From an uncultured bacterium (GTDB lineage Bacteria; Bacteroidota; Bacteroidia; Bacteroidales; Muribaculaceae), in NCBI GenBank assembly GCA_905214735.1, contig CAJMNI010000008.1, positions 10,220 to 74,219 on the forward strand: a DNA stretch of 64,000 nucleotides. Direction: 5' to 3'. The first letter of the stretch is position 1. Each line of letters opens with the position of its first letter. Shown one piece after another: positions 1 to 8,064 of this stretch. Both the position numbers and the translations under genes were made by a program. The notes beneath the pieces were generated by a model. It had not been told where the DNA came from. It saw only the letters and a program-made list of their open reading frames with translations, and did not search any database.

Positions 1-1
1 G

Positions 2-1342
2 GTAGAGCCCATCAAGAAGAGCACGCGCGAAGAGCGCGAGCAGTGGCTTAAAGAAGCCGACTACAATGTCTTTATGCTGAAAGCCGAGCAGGTCTACATC
101 GACTGCCTCACCGACTCCGGCACGGGCGCGATGTCCGACCGTCAGTGGGCCGCAATGATGACCGGCGACGAGTCGTATGCCGGCGCCCGCTCCTTCTATG
201 AGCTCAAAGACACCATCACGCGCATCACAGGTTTCGAATACGTTCTTCCGACCCATCAGGGCCGCGCAGCCGAGAACGTGCTTTTCTCTCACCTCGTGAA
301 AGCCGGCGACATCGTGCCCGGCAACTCCCACTTCGACACCACCAAAGGCCACATCGAGAGCCGCAAGGCTTTTGCCGTTGACTGCACGGTCGACGAAGCC
401 CGCAACACCCAGCTCGAGGTTCCCTTCAAAGGAAACGTCGACCTCAAGAAGCTCGAGGATTGTCTGGCGAAGAACGCCGACAAGGTGCCCTTCATCATCG
501 TGACCATCACCAACAACACCGCCGGCGGCCAGCCCGTTTCGATGGAAAACCTCCGCGGCGTGCGCAAGGTGGCCGACAAATATGGCAAGCGCGTATTCTT
601 CGACTCAGCCCGCTTCGCCGAGAACGCATACTTCATCAAGATGCGCGAGCCGGAGTTCAAAGACGCAACTATCAAGCAGATCTGCCGCGAGATGTTCAGC
701 CTCGCCGACGGAATGACGATGTCGTCGAAGAAAGACGGTCTCGTCAACATGGGCGGTTTCATCGCTACCCGCTGGGAAGATATCTATGAAGGAGCGAAAC
801 GCTTCCTCATCCCCTTCGAGGGCTTCCTTACCTATGGCGGTATGAACGGCCGCGACATGGCCGCTCTCGCTGTCGGCCTCGACGAGAACACCGAGTTCGA
901 CATGCTCGAGACCCGCATCAAGCAGGTGGAATATCTCGCCGCCAAGCTCGACGAATACGGCATTCCTTATCAGCGTCCCGTCGGCGGCCACGCCCTCTTC
1001 ATCGACGCCGACAAGGTGCTCGACCAGATCCCCAAGGAGGAGTTCCCCGCCCAGATGCTCACCATAGAGCTTTACCGCGAGGCCGGTATCCGCGGTTGCG
1101 AAATCGGCTATCTGCTCGCCGACCGTGATCCCGTGACGCGCGAAAACCGCTTCGGCGGAAACGACTTCCTCCGCCTCTGCATCTGCCGCCGCACATATAC
1201 CAACAACCACATGGACGTGATCGCTGCCGCCCTCAAGAACGTCTACGACCGCCGTCACGAAGTGAAGCATGGTGTAAAGATCGTATGGGAAGCAGAGCTC
1301 ATGCGCCACTTCACAGTGAAACTCCAGCCCATCACCGACTGA
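2..1342 (+). CDS. tnaA: Tryptophanase (tryptophan indole-lyase), 5' end outside window
   Basis: PLP-dependent beta-eliminating lyase that splits L-tryptophan into indole, pyruvate and ammonia in the cytosol. The frame is open from base 2, and the residues before the first in-window ATG (74) already read like tryptophanase (VEPIKKSTREEREQW), so the true start lies upstream of the window. The TDSGTGAMSD stretch, the THQGR motif and the SSKKD lysine pair (728-733) that carries PLP are visible. SARFAENAYFIK and RGCEIG with RDPVTRE match tryptophanase better than the related tyrosine phenol-lyase, which has ATRCVENAYF there. It ends in a strong hairpin at 1373. In gut Bacteroidales this enzyme is a known indole source. 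Confidence in the family is very high, in tryptophan as substrate high. Confidence 0.96.
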   Translation, partial: VEPIKKSTREEREQWLKEADYNVFMLKAEQVYIDCLTDSGTGAMSDRQWAAMMTGDESYAGARSFYELKDTITRITGFEYVLPTHQGRAAENVLFSHLVKAGDIVPGNSHFDTTKGHIESRKAFAVDCTVDEARNTQLEVPFKGNVDLKKLEDCLAKNADKVPFIIVTITNNTAGGQPVSMENLRGVRKVADKYGKRVFFDSARFAENAYFIKMREPEFKDATIKQICREMFSLADGMTMSSKKDGLVNMGGFIATRWEDIYEGAKRFLIPFEGFLTYGGMNGRDMAALAVGLDENTEFDMLETRIKQVEYLAAKLDEYGIPYQRPVGGHALFIDADKVLDQIPKEEFPAQMLTIELYREAGIRGCEIGYLLADRDPVTRENRFGGNDFLRLCICRRTYTNNHMDVIAAALKNVYDRRHEVKHGVKIVWEAELMRHFTVKLQPITD

Positions 1343-1372
1343 TATCCAACTATCTAACCTGACATAATGAAA

Positions 1373-1412
1373 GCAGGGGCGCTTCCGGAATGGAGCGCCC
1401 CTGCAATCTTTT
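1373..1412. terminator. Bidirectional terminator between tnaA and the yeiH-like gene
   Basis: A perfect 11-bp stem (GCAGGGGCGCT at 1373-1383, AGCGCCCCTGC at 1394-1404) is followed by a T-rich run on the plus strand and by TTTCATTA on the minus strand. It lies between two convergent genes and can serve both. Confidence 0.8.
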
Positions 1413-1457
1413 CATTCTCTTGATTGCCGCCGCGCCGGCAGCGGCCTGCCTGCTCGT

Positions 1458-2495
1458 TTATAGGAGGCAGGGCACAAGATATTTCGCCATTATGTAGCCT
1501 CCGACGAGAAGCCATACATAAAGGATGGCGGCCAAAAGGAAAGGCTTCACGCCGGCCTTCTTGAACTTGTCGAAGCTTGTCTCGGCGCCTAAGGCTGCCA
1601 TGGCCATCGTCAGAAGGAAGGTGTCGAACTGGTTGATCCAGCCGACCACAACCTCCGGAAGGAGATTGAGCGAATTGAAGCCGATCACCAGCAGGAAGCC
1701 GAATGCAAACCAGGGCACGGCAACTTTCCCTTTCACTCCTTCGGCTGCGGCCGGGCTCTTGCGCATCTTGGCAGCTGCCCACCAGCCGAGAATCAGAAGC
1801 ACCGGAACAAGAAGCATCACCCTGATCATCTTGACGATGATAGATGTCGATGCCGTCACTCCGCCGATTGCCTCGCCGGCTCCGACGGCGTGAGCCACCT
1901 CATGAAGCGTGCTGCCGCTGAAGATGCCCATCTGCTCGGGAGTCAGGTCGATGATGCCCGTCTGATATCCGATCGGGTAGAGGAACATCGAGAGGGTGCC
2001 GAAGATCACGACGGTGGCCACGGCCACAGCCGTTTTGTAAGGCTTCGTGCGAAGGGTGGCTTCGGCGCCAAGCACGGCCGCAGCTCCGCAGATGCCCGAC
2101 CCGATCGACGTCAGAAGCGCGATGTCGCGGTCCATCTTGAGCCATTTGCCCACCATGACGCCGCCCAAGATTGTCACAGCCACGATGATGCAGTCGACCG
2201 TGATGCCCGGAAGTCCCACTTCGACCACCTGCTGGAATGTCAGCCGGAAGCCGTAGAGGATGATGCCCAGACGCAACACGCGCTTAGAGCAATACTGGAT
2301 TCCCGGTGTCCACGTCTCCGGAAGATGGTTGCGGAGGGAGTTGGCATAAATCATACCGAGGATGATGCCGATGATCAGCGGCGAGAAGGAGATGGCTTTC
2401 AGAAACTGAGCTTCTCCGATGAAGAAGGCGGCGCAGGCGAAGAGCGCCATGAAGAGCACGCCGTGAAGAATGCCCGCTTTTCTTTCCTGAATCAT
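1458..2495 (-). CDS. YeiH/UPF0324-family membrane protein (putative sulfate exporter family)
   Basis: A 345-residue polytopic inner-membrane protein of the conserved UPF0324 (YeiH) family, often annotated as putative sulfate exporter; the substrate is not firmly established. About ten hydrophobic segments are visible, starting with the N-terminal GVLFMALFACAAFFIGEA. Family-typical stretches include FSPLIIGIILGMIYAN, the glycine/alanine-rich SGICGAAAVLGAEA and STLHEVAHAVGAG. The start at 2495 gives a short charged N-terminus (MIQERKAG) before the first helix. It is divergent from purT and has its own promoter 90 bp upstream, preceded in the leader by a 9-bp hairpin. Family is confident, function is not. 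Confidence 0.85.
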   Translation of the reverse strand: MIQERKAGILHGVLFMALFACAAFFIGEAQFLKAISFSPLIIGIILGMIYANSLRNHLPETWTPGIQYCSKRVLRLGIILYGFRLTFQQVVEVGLPGITVDCIIVAVTILGGVMVGKWLKMDRDIALLTSIGSGICGAAAVLGAEATLRTKPYKTAVAVATVVIFGTLSMFLYPIGYQTGIIDLTPEQMGIFSGSTLHEVAHAVGAGEAIGGVTASTSIIVKMIRVMLLVPVLLILGWWAAAKMRKSPAAAEGVKGKVAVPWFAFGFLLVIGFNSLNLLPEVVVGWINQFDTFLLTMAMAALGAETSFDKFKKAGVKPFLLAAILYVWLLVGGYIMAKYLVPCLL

Positions 2496-2538
2496 GTCTT
2501 TGTCTTATTTTTACTTTAGGTTCATATACATTTGTTCC

Positions 2539-2575
2539 CTTCCCCGCCGAGTCCGACTGAGGCTAAGCGGGGAAG
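2539..2575 (-). other. Hairpin in the yeiH-like gene leader
   Basis: CTTCCCCGC (2539-2547) and GCGGGGAAG (2567-2575) form a perfect 9-bp stem with a 19-base loop. It lies inside the predicted 5' leader of the minus-strand membrane-protein gene, 44 bp before the start codon. There is no T-tract, so it is not an ordinary terminator. Its role is unknown; a leader structure affecting translation is one possibility. Confidence 0.45.
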
Positions 2576-2582
2576 CGGCCAT

Positions 2583-2614
2583 TTTGCAAATTAAGCGATT
2601 TTGCCTATCTTTGC
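2583..2614 (+). promoter_or_regulatory. Promoter for purT
   Basis: The -33 TTTG (2583-2586), 19 bp, and the -7 TATCTTTGC (2606-2614) match the Bacteroidota sigma-ABfr consensus. The start site would be near 2621, about 26 bp before the purT ATG. Confidence 0.8.
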
Positions 2615-2617
2615 AAA
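2586..2617 (-). promoter_or_regulatory. Promoter for the yeiH-like gene
   Basis: Read on the minus strand: a -33 TTTG (complement of 2614-2617), 20 bp, then the -7 element TAATTTGC (complement of 2586-2593), close to the Bacteroidota consensus. It overlaps the purT promoter on the other strand almost base for base. Confidence 0.65.
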
Positions 2618-2646
2618 ACATTTTCCAATAAAAAAGTTCATTAAAA

Positions 2647-3831
2647 ATGGTAGAAATCGGATGTCCGTTCAGCAGAAACGGCAAGAAAGCTCTTCTTCTC
2701 GGAAGCGGCGAACTTGGTAAAGAGGTGACGATAGAACTCCAGCGCTATGGTGTGGAAGTGGTGGCTCTCGACAAATATGCCAACGCCCCGGCGATGCTCG
2801 TGGCCAACAAGGGAATCGTGGTCTCGATGCTCGACGGCGACGCCCTGCGCCGCATAGTGGAGGAGGAGAAGCCCGACTATATCATTCCTGAGATCGAGGC
2901 GATTGCCACTCCGACTCTCGTGGCTCTTGAAAAAGAGGGATGGAACGTGGTGCCGACCGCGCGCGCCACATTCATCACCATGAACCGCCGCGAGATCCGC
3001 AATCTCGCCGCCGTGGAGCTCGGTCTGCCGACCTCCACGTTCCGCTTCGCCCACACGGAGGCGGAATTCCGCAAGGCGGTGGAGGAGATCGGCCTTCCCT
3101 GCGTGGTGAAGCCGGTGATGAGCAGCTCGGGCCATGGCCAGAGCATAGTGAAGAGCGCCGACCAAATCGACGCCGCCTGGAATGAGGCCCAGGAGGCGGG
3201 CCGCGTGGAGGGCTGCGACGTGATCGTCGAAGGGTTTGTCGATTTCGATTATGAGATCACGCTTCTCACAGTGCGCCATATCGGCGGCACATCTTTCTGC
3301 GAGCCCGTGGGCCATTATCAGGAAAACGGCGATTACCGTCGCAGCTGGCAGCCTCAGCCCATGAGCGAGGTGGCTCTCGAAAAGGCACGCGAGATCGCCC
3401 GCAAGATCACCGACGCACTCGGCGGCTACGGCATTTTCGGCGTGGAGCTCTTCGTCAAGGGCGACGACGTGATTTTCTCCGAAGTCTCGCCCCGTCCCCA
3501 CGACACCGGTATGGTCACCATGATTTCCCAGCATCTCTCGGAATTCGCGCTTCATGTCCGCGCCCTGCTCGGCCTCCCCATTCCGGAGATTAAATTCTAC
3601 GGTCCGTCGGCTTCGCGCGCCCTGCTCGCCGAGGGGAACAGCCGCGACATCGTGATCAGCGGCATGGAGAACGCTCTCGCGCGTCCCGGCACCGACATGC
3701 GCATCTTCGGCAAACCGGAAGTGCAGGGCCACCGCCGCGTCGGCGTGATGCTCGCCACGGCCGAAACCGTCGGCAAAGCCTGCCGCCTGGTCGACGCCGC
3801 CGCAGCCGACATCAAGATCGAATGCCGGTAA
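2647..3831 (+). CDS. purT: Formate-dependent phosphoribosylglycinamide formyltransferase (GAR transformylase 2)
   Basis: A 394-residue ATP-grasp enzyme that makes formyl-GAR from GAR, formate and ATP in purine synthesis, by a folate-independent route. The N-terminal nucleotide/GAR-binding start [20 protein letters not shown], the ATP-grasp loop [14 protein letters not shown] and the metal-site region [15 protein letters not shown] are all visible, and length equals that of the family (about 390). The ATG at 2647 follows the -7 box by 33 bp. It is a single-gene unit, terminated by the hairpin at 3904. Confidence 0.96.
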   Translation: MVEIGCPFSRNGKKALLLGSGELGKEVTIELQRYGVEVVALDKYANAPAMLVANKGIVVSMLDGDALRRIVEEEKPDYIIPEIEAIATPTLVALEKEGWNVVPTARATFITMNRREIRNLAAVELGLPTSTFRFAHTEAEFRKAVEEIGLPCVVKPVMSSSGHGQSIVKSADQIDAAWNEAQEAGRVEGCDVIVEGFVDFDYEITLLTVRHIGGTSFCEPVGHYQENGDYRRSWQPQPMSEVALEKAREIARKITDALGGYGIFGVELFVKGDDVIFSEVSPRPHDTGMVTMISQHLSEFALHVRALLGLPIPEIKFYGPSASRALLAEGNSRDIVISGMENALARPGTDMRIFGKPEVQGHRRVGVMLATAETVGKACRLVDAAAADIKIECR

Positions 3832-3903
3832 TGCCTCGCGAGGCAACCCCCTAACTGATTGTTTAAGATTTTTTATCAAGGAAAGCGGATATCGCTTCCG
3901 GCA

Positions 3904-3948
3904 GAGGCTGCGCCGTAAACCTTAATTACGACACAGCCTCATCCTTTT
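3904..3948 (+). terminator. Terminator after purT
   Basis: GAGGCTG (3904-3910) pairs with CAGCCTC (3934-3940), and an inner CGTAA/TTACG stem lies above a small internal loop. The sequence continues ATCCTTTTGTG. The rest of the 373-bp gap to the next gene is AT-rich and ends in the promoter at 4071. Confidence 0.7.
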
Positions 3949-4070
3949 GTGTTAAGTTAATCTTAAATATTCGATGAATATTGTATAAATATCTCCTGTT
4001 AATGATATGAATTTTCAGATTTTTGCATGTTTTTTTAGGGTTTGATTCTTGATAATTTGGAAAATTTAAC

Positions 4071-4079
4071 TATCTTTGC
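4071..4079 (+). promoter_or_regulatory. -7 element for the secreted repeat-protein operon
   Basis: TATCTTTGC is a perfect -7 element; a weak -33 (CTTG at 4048-4051) lies 19 bp upstream. It rules out starts at or before 4076 for the next gene and supports the ATG at 4205, giving a leader of about 120 bases. Confidence 0.65.
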
Positions 4080-4204
4080 TACCGAACAGCTATGCCCATT
4101 GGAGGCGAACCGACCAATGTTTGGCCTACGAATGTTTTGCTTACGAAAAAGAACAGCATATTACAACACACAAATCAAGAGAACATAAATCAAAATTTAA
4201 ATTC

Positions 4205-5851
4205 ATGAAGCAACTAAACGCCTTACTTCTGATGCTTGCCGCTGCCCCGTTGGGTATGTCGGCCCAGAGTGTTATCGTCGTTGATAAAGATGGCCTGAGC
4301 CATAAATTCGGCGCCGATTATGTCAAGGAAATCCGCGTTGCCGAGGTAGCTCCCGAAGTTCCGTCGGTGGATTTCACTTCGATCGCGATCAATGTTTATA
4401 ACGGCACAAACATTCTGTTGAGCCTTGCCACGGCCGATGGATCTGTGGCGCTCGCGCTCGACACGTATATGCCGGCGACAACGTTCCTCCAGCCCGGAGT
4501 TTACAATGTCGACACGACAAGCGACTATCGTGTTGAACCGAGTTCATATTCCACAGTCAGCGTCGGCGGCGAGACAAAGACTCTCGCAAGCGGCACGATG
4601 ACAGTTTCCCGCGACGGTGATGATTATACAATCGCTGTTGATTTCACGATGACCGACGGAGATGTGGTCAAGGGTGAATATCAGGGCAAACTCCCGGCTT
4701 TCGCGCCTTCTCTGTCGATGGCTTTGTCGGCGGCCAAATACAACGATAATCCGCAGGCTCCCGGCGAGTTCTATGTAAAGTTCAACGATGCCGACTATAA
4801 TGTGGAGATGGCCATAGACTTCTTCGCCGATGCCAAAGCCACGGTTCTTCCGGCCGGTGAATACACCTATTCGGAATCCAACGCTCCCGGAACCTTCTCG
4901 GCAAAGAGCTATGTCGACCTTCATGTCGACCACACCAACAACAAAATGGCCTCCGGAACAATCTCTGTAGCTTGCGAAGGCGAGGATTACACAATCACGA
5001 TGAATCTCGTCTTTGTCGACACCCGCACCGCCACCATCACCTACTCAGGCAAGATCTCCGGCACTCCGACTTTCGAAGAGAAGCCCGTGGAGCTCGTGAT
5101 AACAAAGGCTACTTATTCATCCACGCCCCAGGTGCCCGGCGGATTCCTTATCGGAATGGACGACGATGTCAACTGGACAATGTCGAGCATGTTCAATATT
5201 TTCGCCGACGCGGAGGCAAAGACGCTCCCCGCAGGAACTTACACTTACTCCGCTGACAAGACTCCCGGCACGTTCGGCCCCGACAGCTATGTGATGATCG
5301 CAGCAAATAACTGGGCTACCGAGCGCTTCAAAGAAGGCACCATGACCGTGGCTATCGCCGAAGGCAAATACACTATTTCGGTCGAAGGCACCCTCGAAAG
5401 CGGCCAGAAAGTCAAACTTTCCTTCAATGAAGGTGAAATCACAGGCACTCCCGAATTTACCGAGCCGGTGGAAGATCTCTCTCTGGTAATGGAGGAAGCG
5501 AAATATAACGATAAACCTCAGGCTCCCGGCGAGTTCTATGTGAAACTCAACGATAAGGCTTGGTCGGCAGAGATGGCCATCGACTTCTTCGGCCAGACTT
5601 CCGACACCACCCTCCAGCCGGGCACATATACATTCTCGGCCGACAACACCCCCAGGACATTCTCCGGCAAGAGCTATGTCGACATCTATAAGCCCTCCAG
5701 CTCCAACAGACACGTGGCAGGCGGCACGATCACCGTGGCTCTCGCCGACGGCGACTATGACATCGTGATGGAACTTGTGATGGACGACAACGCCAACCTG
5801 AAAGTCACATTCAAAGGGAAAATCTCCGGCACTCCGGCATTCAACAACTAA
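4205..5851 (+). CDS. Secreted protein of four tandem repeats of an uncharacterised domain
   Basis: Function unknown. A 548-residue exported protein: signal peptide MKQLNALLLMLAAAPLGMSA, a short leader domain (VIVVDKDGLSHKFGADYVKEI) of a type common at the start of Bacteroidales secreted proteins, then four tandem repeats of about 115-120 residues. Repeats 2 and 4 share KYND-PQAPGEFYVK, MAIDFF and GTYT or GEYTYS, and most repeats close with a G-I-S/T-GTP-F stretch. The alternating polar/hydrophobic pattern suggests beta-sandwich domains. ATG 4205 was chosen because it begins the signal peptide; the frame also extends upstream, but into the promoter. It is the first gene of a three-gene operon (gaps 18 and 9 bp). 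No lipobox and no recognised catalytic motif; surface or periplasmic binding is only a guess. Confidence 0.8.
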   Translation: MKQLNALLLMLAAAPLGMSAQSVIVVDKDGLSHKFGADYVKEIRVAEVAPEVPSVDFTSIAINVYNGTNILLSLATADGSVALALDTYMPATTFLQPGVYNVDTTSDYRVEPSSYSTVSVGGETKTLASGTMTVSRDGDDYTIAVDFTMTDGDVVKGEYQGKLPAFAPSLSMALSAAKYNDNPQAPGEFYVKFNDADYNVEMAIDFFADAKATVLPAGEYTYSESNAPGTFSAKSYVDLHVDHTNNKMASGTISVACEGEDYTITMNLVFVDTRTATITYSGKISGTPTFEEKPVELVITKATYSSTPQVPGGFLIGMDDDVNWTMSSMFNIFADAEAKTLPAGTYTYSADKTPGTFGPDSYVMIAANNWATERFKEGTMTVAIAEGKYTISVEGTLESGQKVKLSFNEGEITGTPEFTEPVEDLSLVMEEAKYNDKPQAPGEFYVKLNDKAWSAEMAIDFFGQTSDTTLQPGTYTFSADNTPRTFSGKSYVDIYKPSSSNRHVAGGTITVALADGDYDIVMELVMDDNANLKVTFKGKISGTPAFNN

Positions 5852-5869
5852 ACTCTTCCGACATCAATT

Positions 5870-6340
5870 ATGAAAAAAATATTTTTAGCCCTGGCAGCCG
5901 TGGCGATGAGCTTCGCCGCCCAGGCTGTGGAATACGATTATTCCGTTTTTGTCAATCAGAAAAACGGCGAGAACGTGGAATATAAATTTGAGGATGAGCC
6001 GGTGGCTTCGTTCGACGGCGAGAACCTCGTGATGAACGTGATCGAGCAGCACATCGCTTACCCGATGGCCGACATCGTCAACCTCACTATCGGCAAGACC
6101 GAGAAGGAGAGCGGCGTGGCCGACGTGAAGGCCGACATGACCGTCTTCGTGAGCCGCGATGCCGTAACGATCGCAGGCCTTGAGGAGGGTGAGACAGTAG
6201 CAGTCTACGACATGGCCGGCATGGCTGTGGTCGGCGGCAAGACCGACGCAGCAGGTAATTTCAGAGCTTCCCTCTCAGAGCTCCCCAAAGGAGTCTATAT
6301 CGTCAAGGCAGGGAAGAATTCATTTAAATTCATCAGATAA
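5870..6340 (+). CDS. Small secreted protein with sorting-like C-terminal tail
   Basis: Function unknown. 156 residues: signal peptide MKKIFLALAAVAMSFAAQA, a segment of about 60 residues (SVFVNQKNGENVEYKF to YPMADIVNLTIG) that resembles the leader domain of its two neighbours, and a C-terminal tail of about 65 residues (VTIAGLEEGETVAVYDMAG to LPKGVYIVKAGKNSFKFIR). The tail has the pattern of a shortened type IX secretion type-A sorting domain, with a hydrophobic strand, DMAG turn, L-KGVY-V and terminal KFIR. It is in effect a leader domain plus tail without the repeats of its neighbours. Middle gene of the operon. Confidence 0.72.
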   Translation: MKKIFLALAAVAMSFAAQAVEYDYSVFVNQKNGENVEYKFEDEPVASFDGENLVMNVIEQHIAYPMADIVNLTIGKTEKESGVADVKADMTVFVSRDAVTIAGLEEGETVAVYDMAGMAVVGGKTDAAGNFRASLSELPKGVYIVKAGKNSFKFIR

Positions 6341-6349
6341 GGAATCCAC

Positions 6350-7966
6350 ATGAAAAAATATATATTCGCAACGCTTGCTCTGGCGGCAGCCGCAATGGCT
6401 CCGGCCCAGACAGTCACCACCCTTCAGGTGGAGGAAAACGACGGCACAGTCACATCATTCCCCGTTTCCAACGTTGAGGGCGTGATCTTCCAGCCGATGC
6501 CGGAATATCATGATGCCTACTATAAGCTCCGCGCCTCTTATCAGGAGGCCGACGGCCTCGGCGGCTATTTCATCGAGTTTGGCACTGATGAGCCCGACGC
6601 CAACGGCGATCCCTCGAAAATAGGGGGAATGCAGGTGGCCCTCGCGCTCACTGCCGAGAAGACACCCAATCTGCTCACTCCGGTGCTCCCCGGCGGATAT
6701 TACCGCCGCGGCAACGGCACGCAGCCTCTTACGTTCAACGTCTCGAAGAGCGCCGTGTATACCCGCATTGAGGCAGGCGCCGACGGCGTGGCTCCGGCTG
6801 TGGTGATCGACGGTACGGTCGACGTGCGCCACGAAGGCCTCGTCTACGATATCCGCATGGAACTCATCACAATGAGCGGCCCGGTTGACTTCCGCTATGT
6901 CGGCCCGCTCGAGTTTGACCAGGGCATCGGCGAATCGACCGAATTCACCGAGGATGTCGACGTGACCTACGACGGCGGCCAGGGACGCTTCTACGGCAAC
7001 TGGTACTATCCGTTTGCTGCCGATATCCGCATGCAGTTCTACAAGGGCGAATTTGAGGAGAATATCTTCAAGTCGGGCTATTGGCTCACTCTCGACCTCA
7101 ACATGCCGAAGGTGGCCGATCCGATGAATCCTACCCAGCGCGTGGCCGACGGCACATACGAGGTGCAGTGGAACGAATCGGTGATCAATTCCCAGTATAT
7201 CCCCTTCACGTTCAATCGTGGCGCCGAGACCGACTTCATGGGCACGATCTATATCACCGGCTCCAACCTCGTCTATACCTCTCCTGAAGGTCAGCGCAAA
7301 GAGGCTCTTCTCGTCGGCGGCAAGGTGACGGTAAGCAACAATGGCGCGCAGTTCGACTTCGACCTGATCGCCAGCAACGGCATCCACGTGCGCGGCTCCT
7401 ATACCGGATCTCCGCTGATTCAGAACTTCTGCCACAATGAGGATCCCGACGTGCCCCAGCGTCCCTTCTCGACACTCACGGAAAACCATGTGCTCGACTG
7501 GAATCCGGAAACAATGGCGTTCACCTTCTACGACGAGACCGACCAGATCCTTCCCGACCTGAAGAACGTGCTCTTCTACGTCGCAACCCCGGATTTCGAC
7601 AAGGGCGACTATCTCAACTTCATGGTCTTCTCTGAAACAGAGGCTCTCCAGGACGGCACATACGAGGTGAGCAACGAGTTCGCTCCCTTCAAGCTTGTGC
7701 CCGGAACTATCGGCTTCTCCCGCACTCCGGTCTATTCCTGGTATGGCGACCTCGATTCCACCGACGAGGAGGGTTATCAGAGCGTCTTGGCTGCCATCTC
7801 CGAAGGAACTGTCGTGATCTCCACCGAGACCGACGGCAAGCGTCTGATCAAGTTCAACCTCAAGGATGACCGCGGCAATGCGATCACCGGTGAATTCAGC
7901 GCCGACGCGATCTATAACCTCAACGACATGATGGATGCCGCTCCTAAGCGTCTCCGCAAGAAATGA
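6350..7966 (+). CDS. Secreted three-domain protein related to the upstream repeat protein
   Basis: Function unknown. 538 residues with signal peptide MKKYIFATLALAAAAMAPAQ and leader domain QVEENDGTVTSFPVSNVEGVIF. Three consecutive segments follow (about residues 55-200, 205-350, 365-525), each with a core like that of the repeats two genes upstream: an aromatic strand, a LPGGYY or DGTYEV turn, a variable hairpin, then GTVDVRHEGLVYDIRMEL or GTVVISTETDG-like strands. The domains are much more diverged here, suggesting an old duplication. It ends KRLRKK with no sorting tail. Last gene of the operon, followed by a very strong terminator. Confidence 0.78.
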   Translation: MKKYIFATLALAAAAMAPAQTVTTLQVEENDGTVTSFPVSNVEGVIFQPMPEYHDAYYKLRASYQEADGLGGYFIEFGTDEPDANGDPSKIGGMQVALALTAEKTPNLLTPVLPGGYYRRGNGTQPLTFNVSKSAVYTRIEAGADGVAPAVVIDGTVDVRHEGLVYDIRMELITMSGPVDFRYVGPLEFDQGIGESTEFTEDVDVTYDGGQGRFYGNWYYPFAADIRMQFYKGEFEENIFKSGYWLTLDLNMPKVADPMNPTQRVADGTYEVQWNESVINSQYIPFTFNRGAETDFMGTIYITGSNLVYTSPEGQRKEALLVGGKVTVSNNGAQFDFDLIASNGIHVRGSYTGSPLIQNFCHNEDPDVPQRPFSTLTENHVLDWNPETMAFTFYDETDQILPDLKNVLFYVATPDFDKGDYLNFMVFSETEALQDGTYEVSNEFAPFKLVPGTIGFSRTPVYSWYGDLDSTDEEGYQSVLAAISEGTVVISTETDGKRLIKFNLKDDRGNAITGEFSADAIYNLNDMMDAAPKRLRKK

Positions 7967-7984
7967 TTCGATCCGGAAATTGAT

Positions 7985-8041
7985 CCGGCCATAAAAAAGA
8001 GCGGCCCCCGACTGTCGGGAGCCGCTCTTTTTTATGGCCGG
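7985..8041. terminator. Long perfect bidirectional terminator
   Basis: Perfect 21-bp arms at 7985-8005 and 8021-8041 enclose a second small stem (CCCGA/TCGGG). A6 lies in the left arm and T6 in the right arm, so it works in both directions between convergent genes. Confidence 0.92.
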
Positions 8042-8064
8042 ATTTTTTATTGCCGATCGGCTGG

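Noticed and set aside
4076..4204. A longer in-frame start for the four-repeat secreted protein
   Set aside because: It would place the start codon inside the perfect -7 element and put 43 unrelated residues before an intact signal peptide that begins at 4205.
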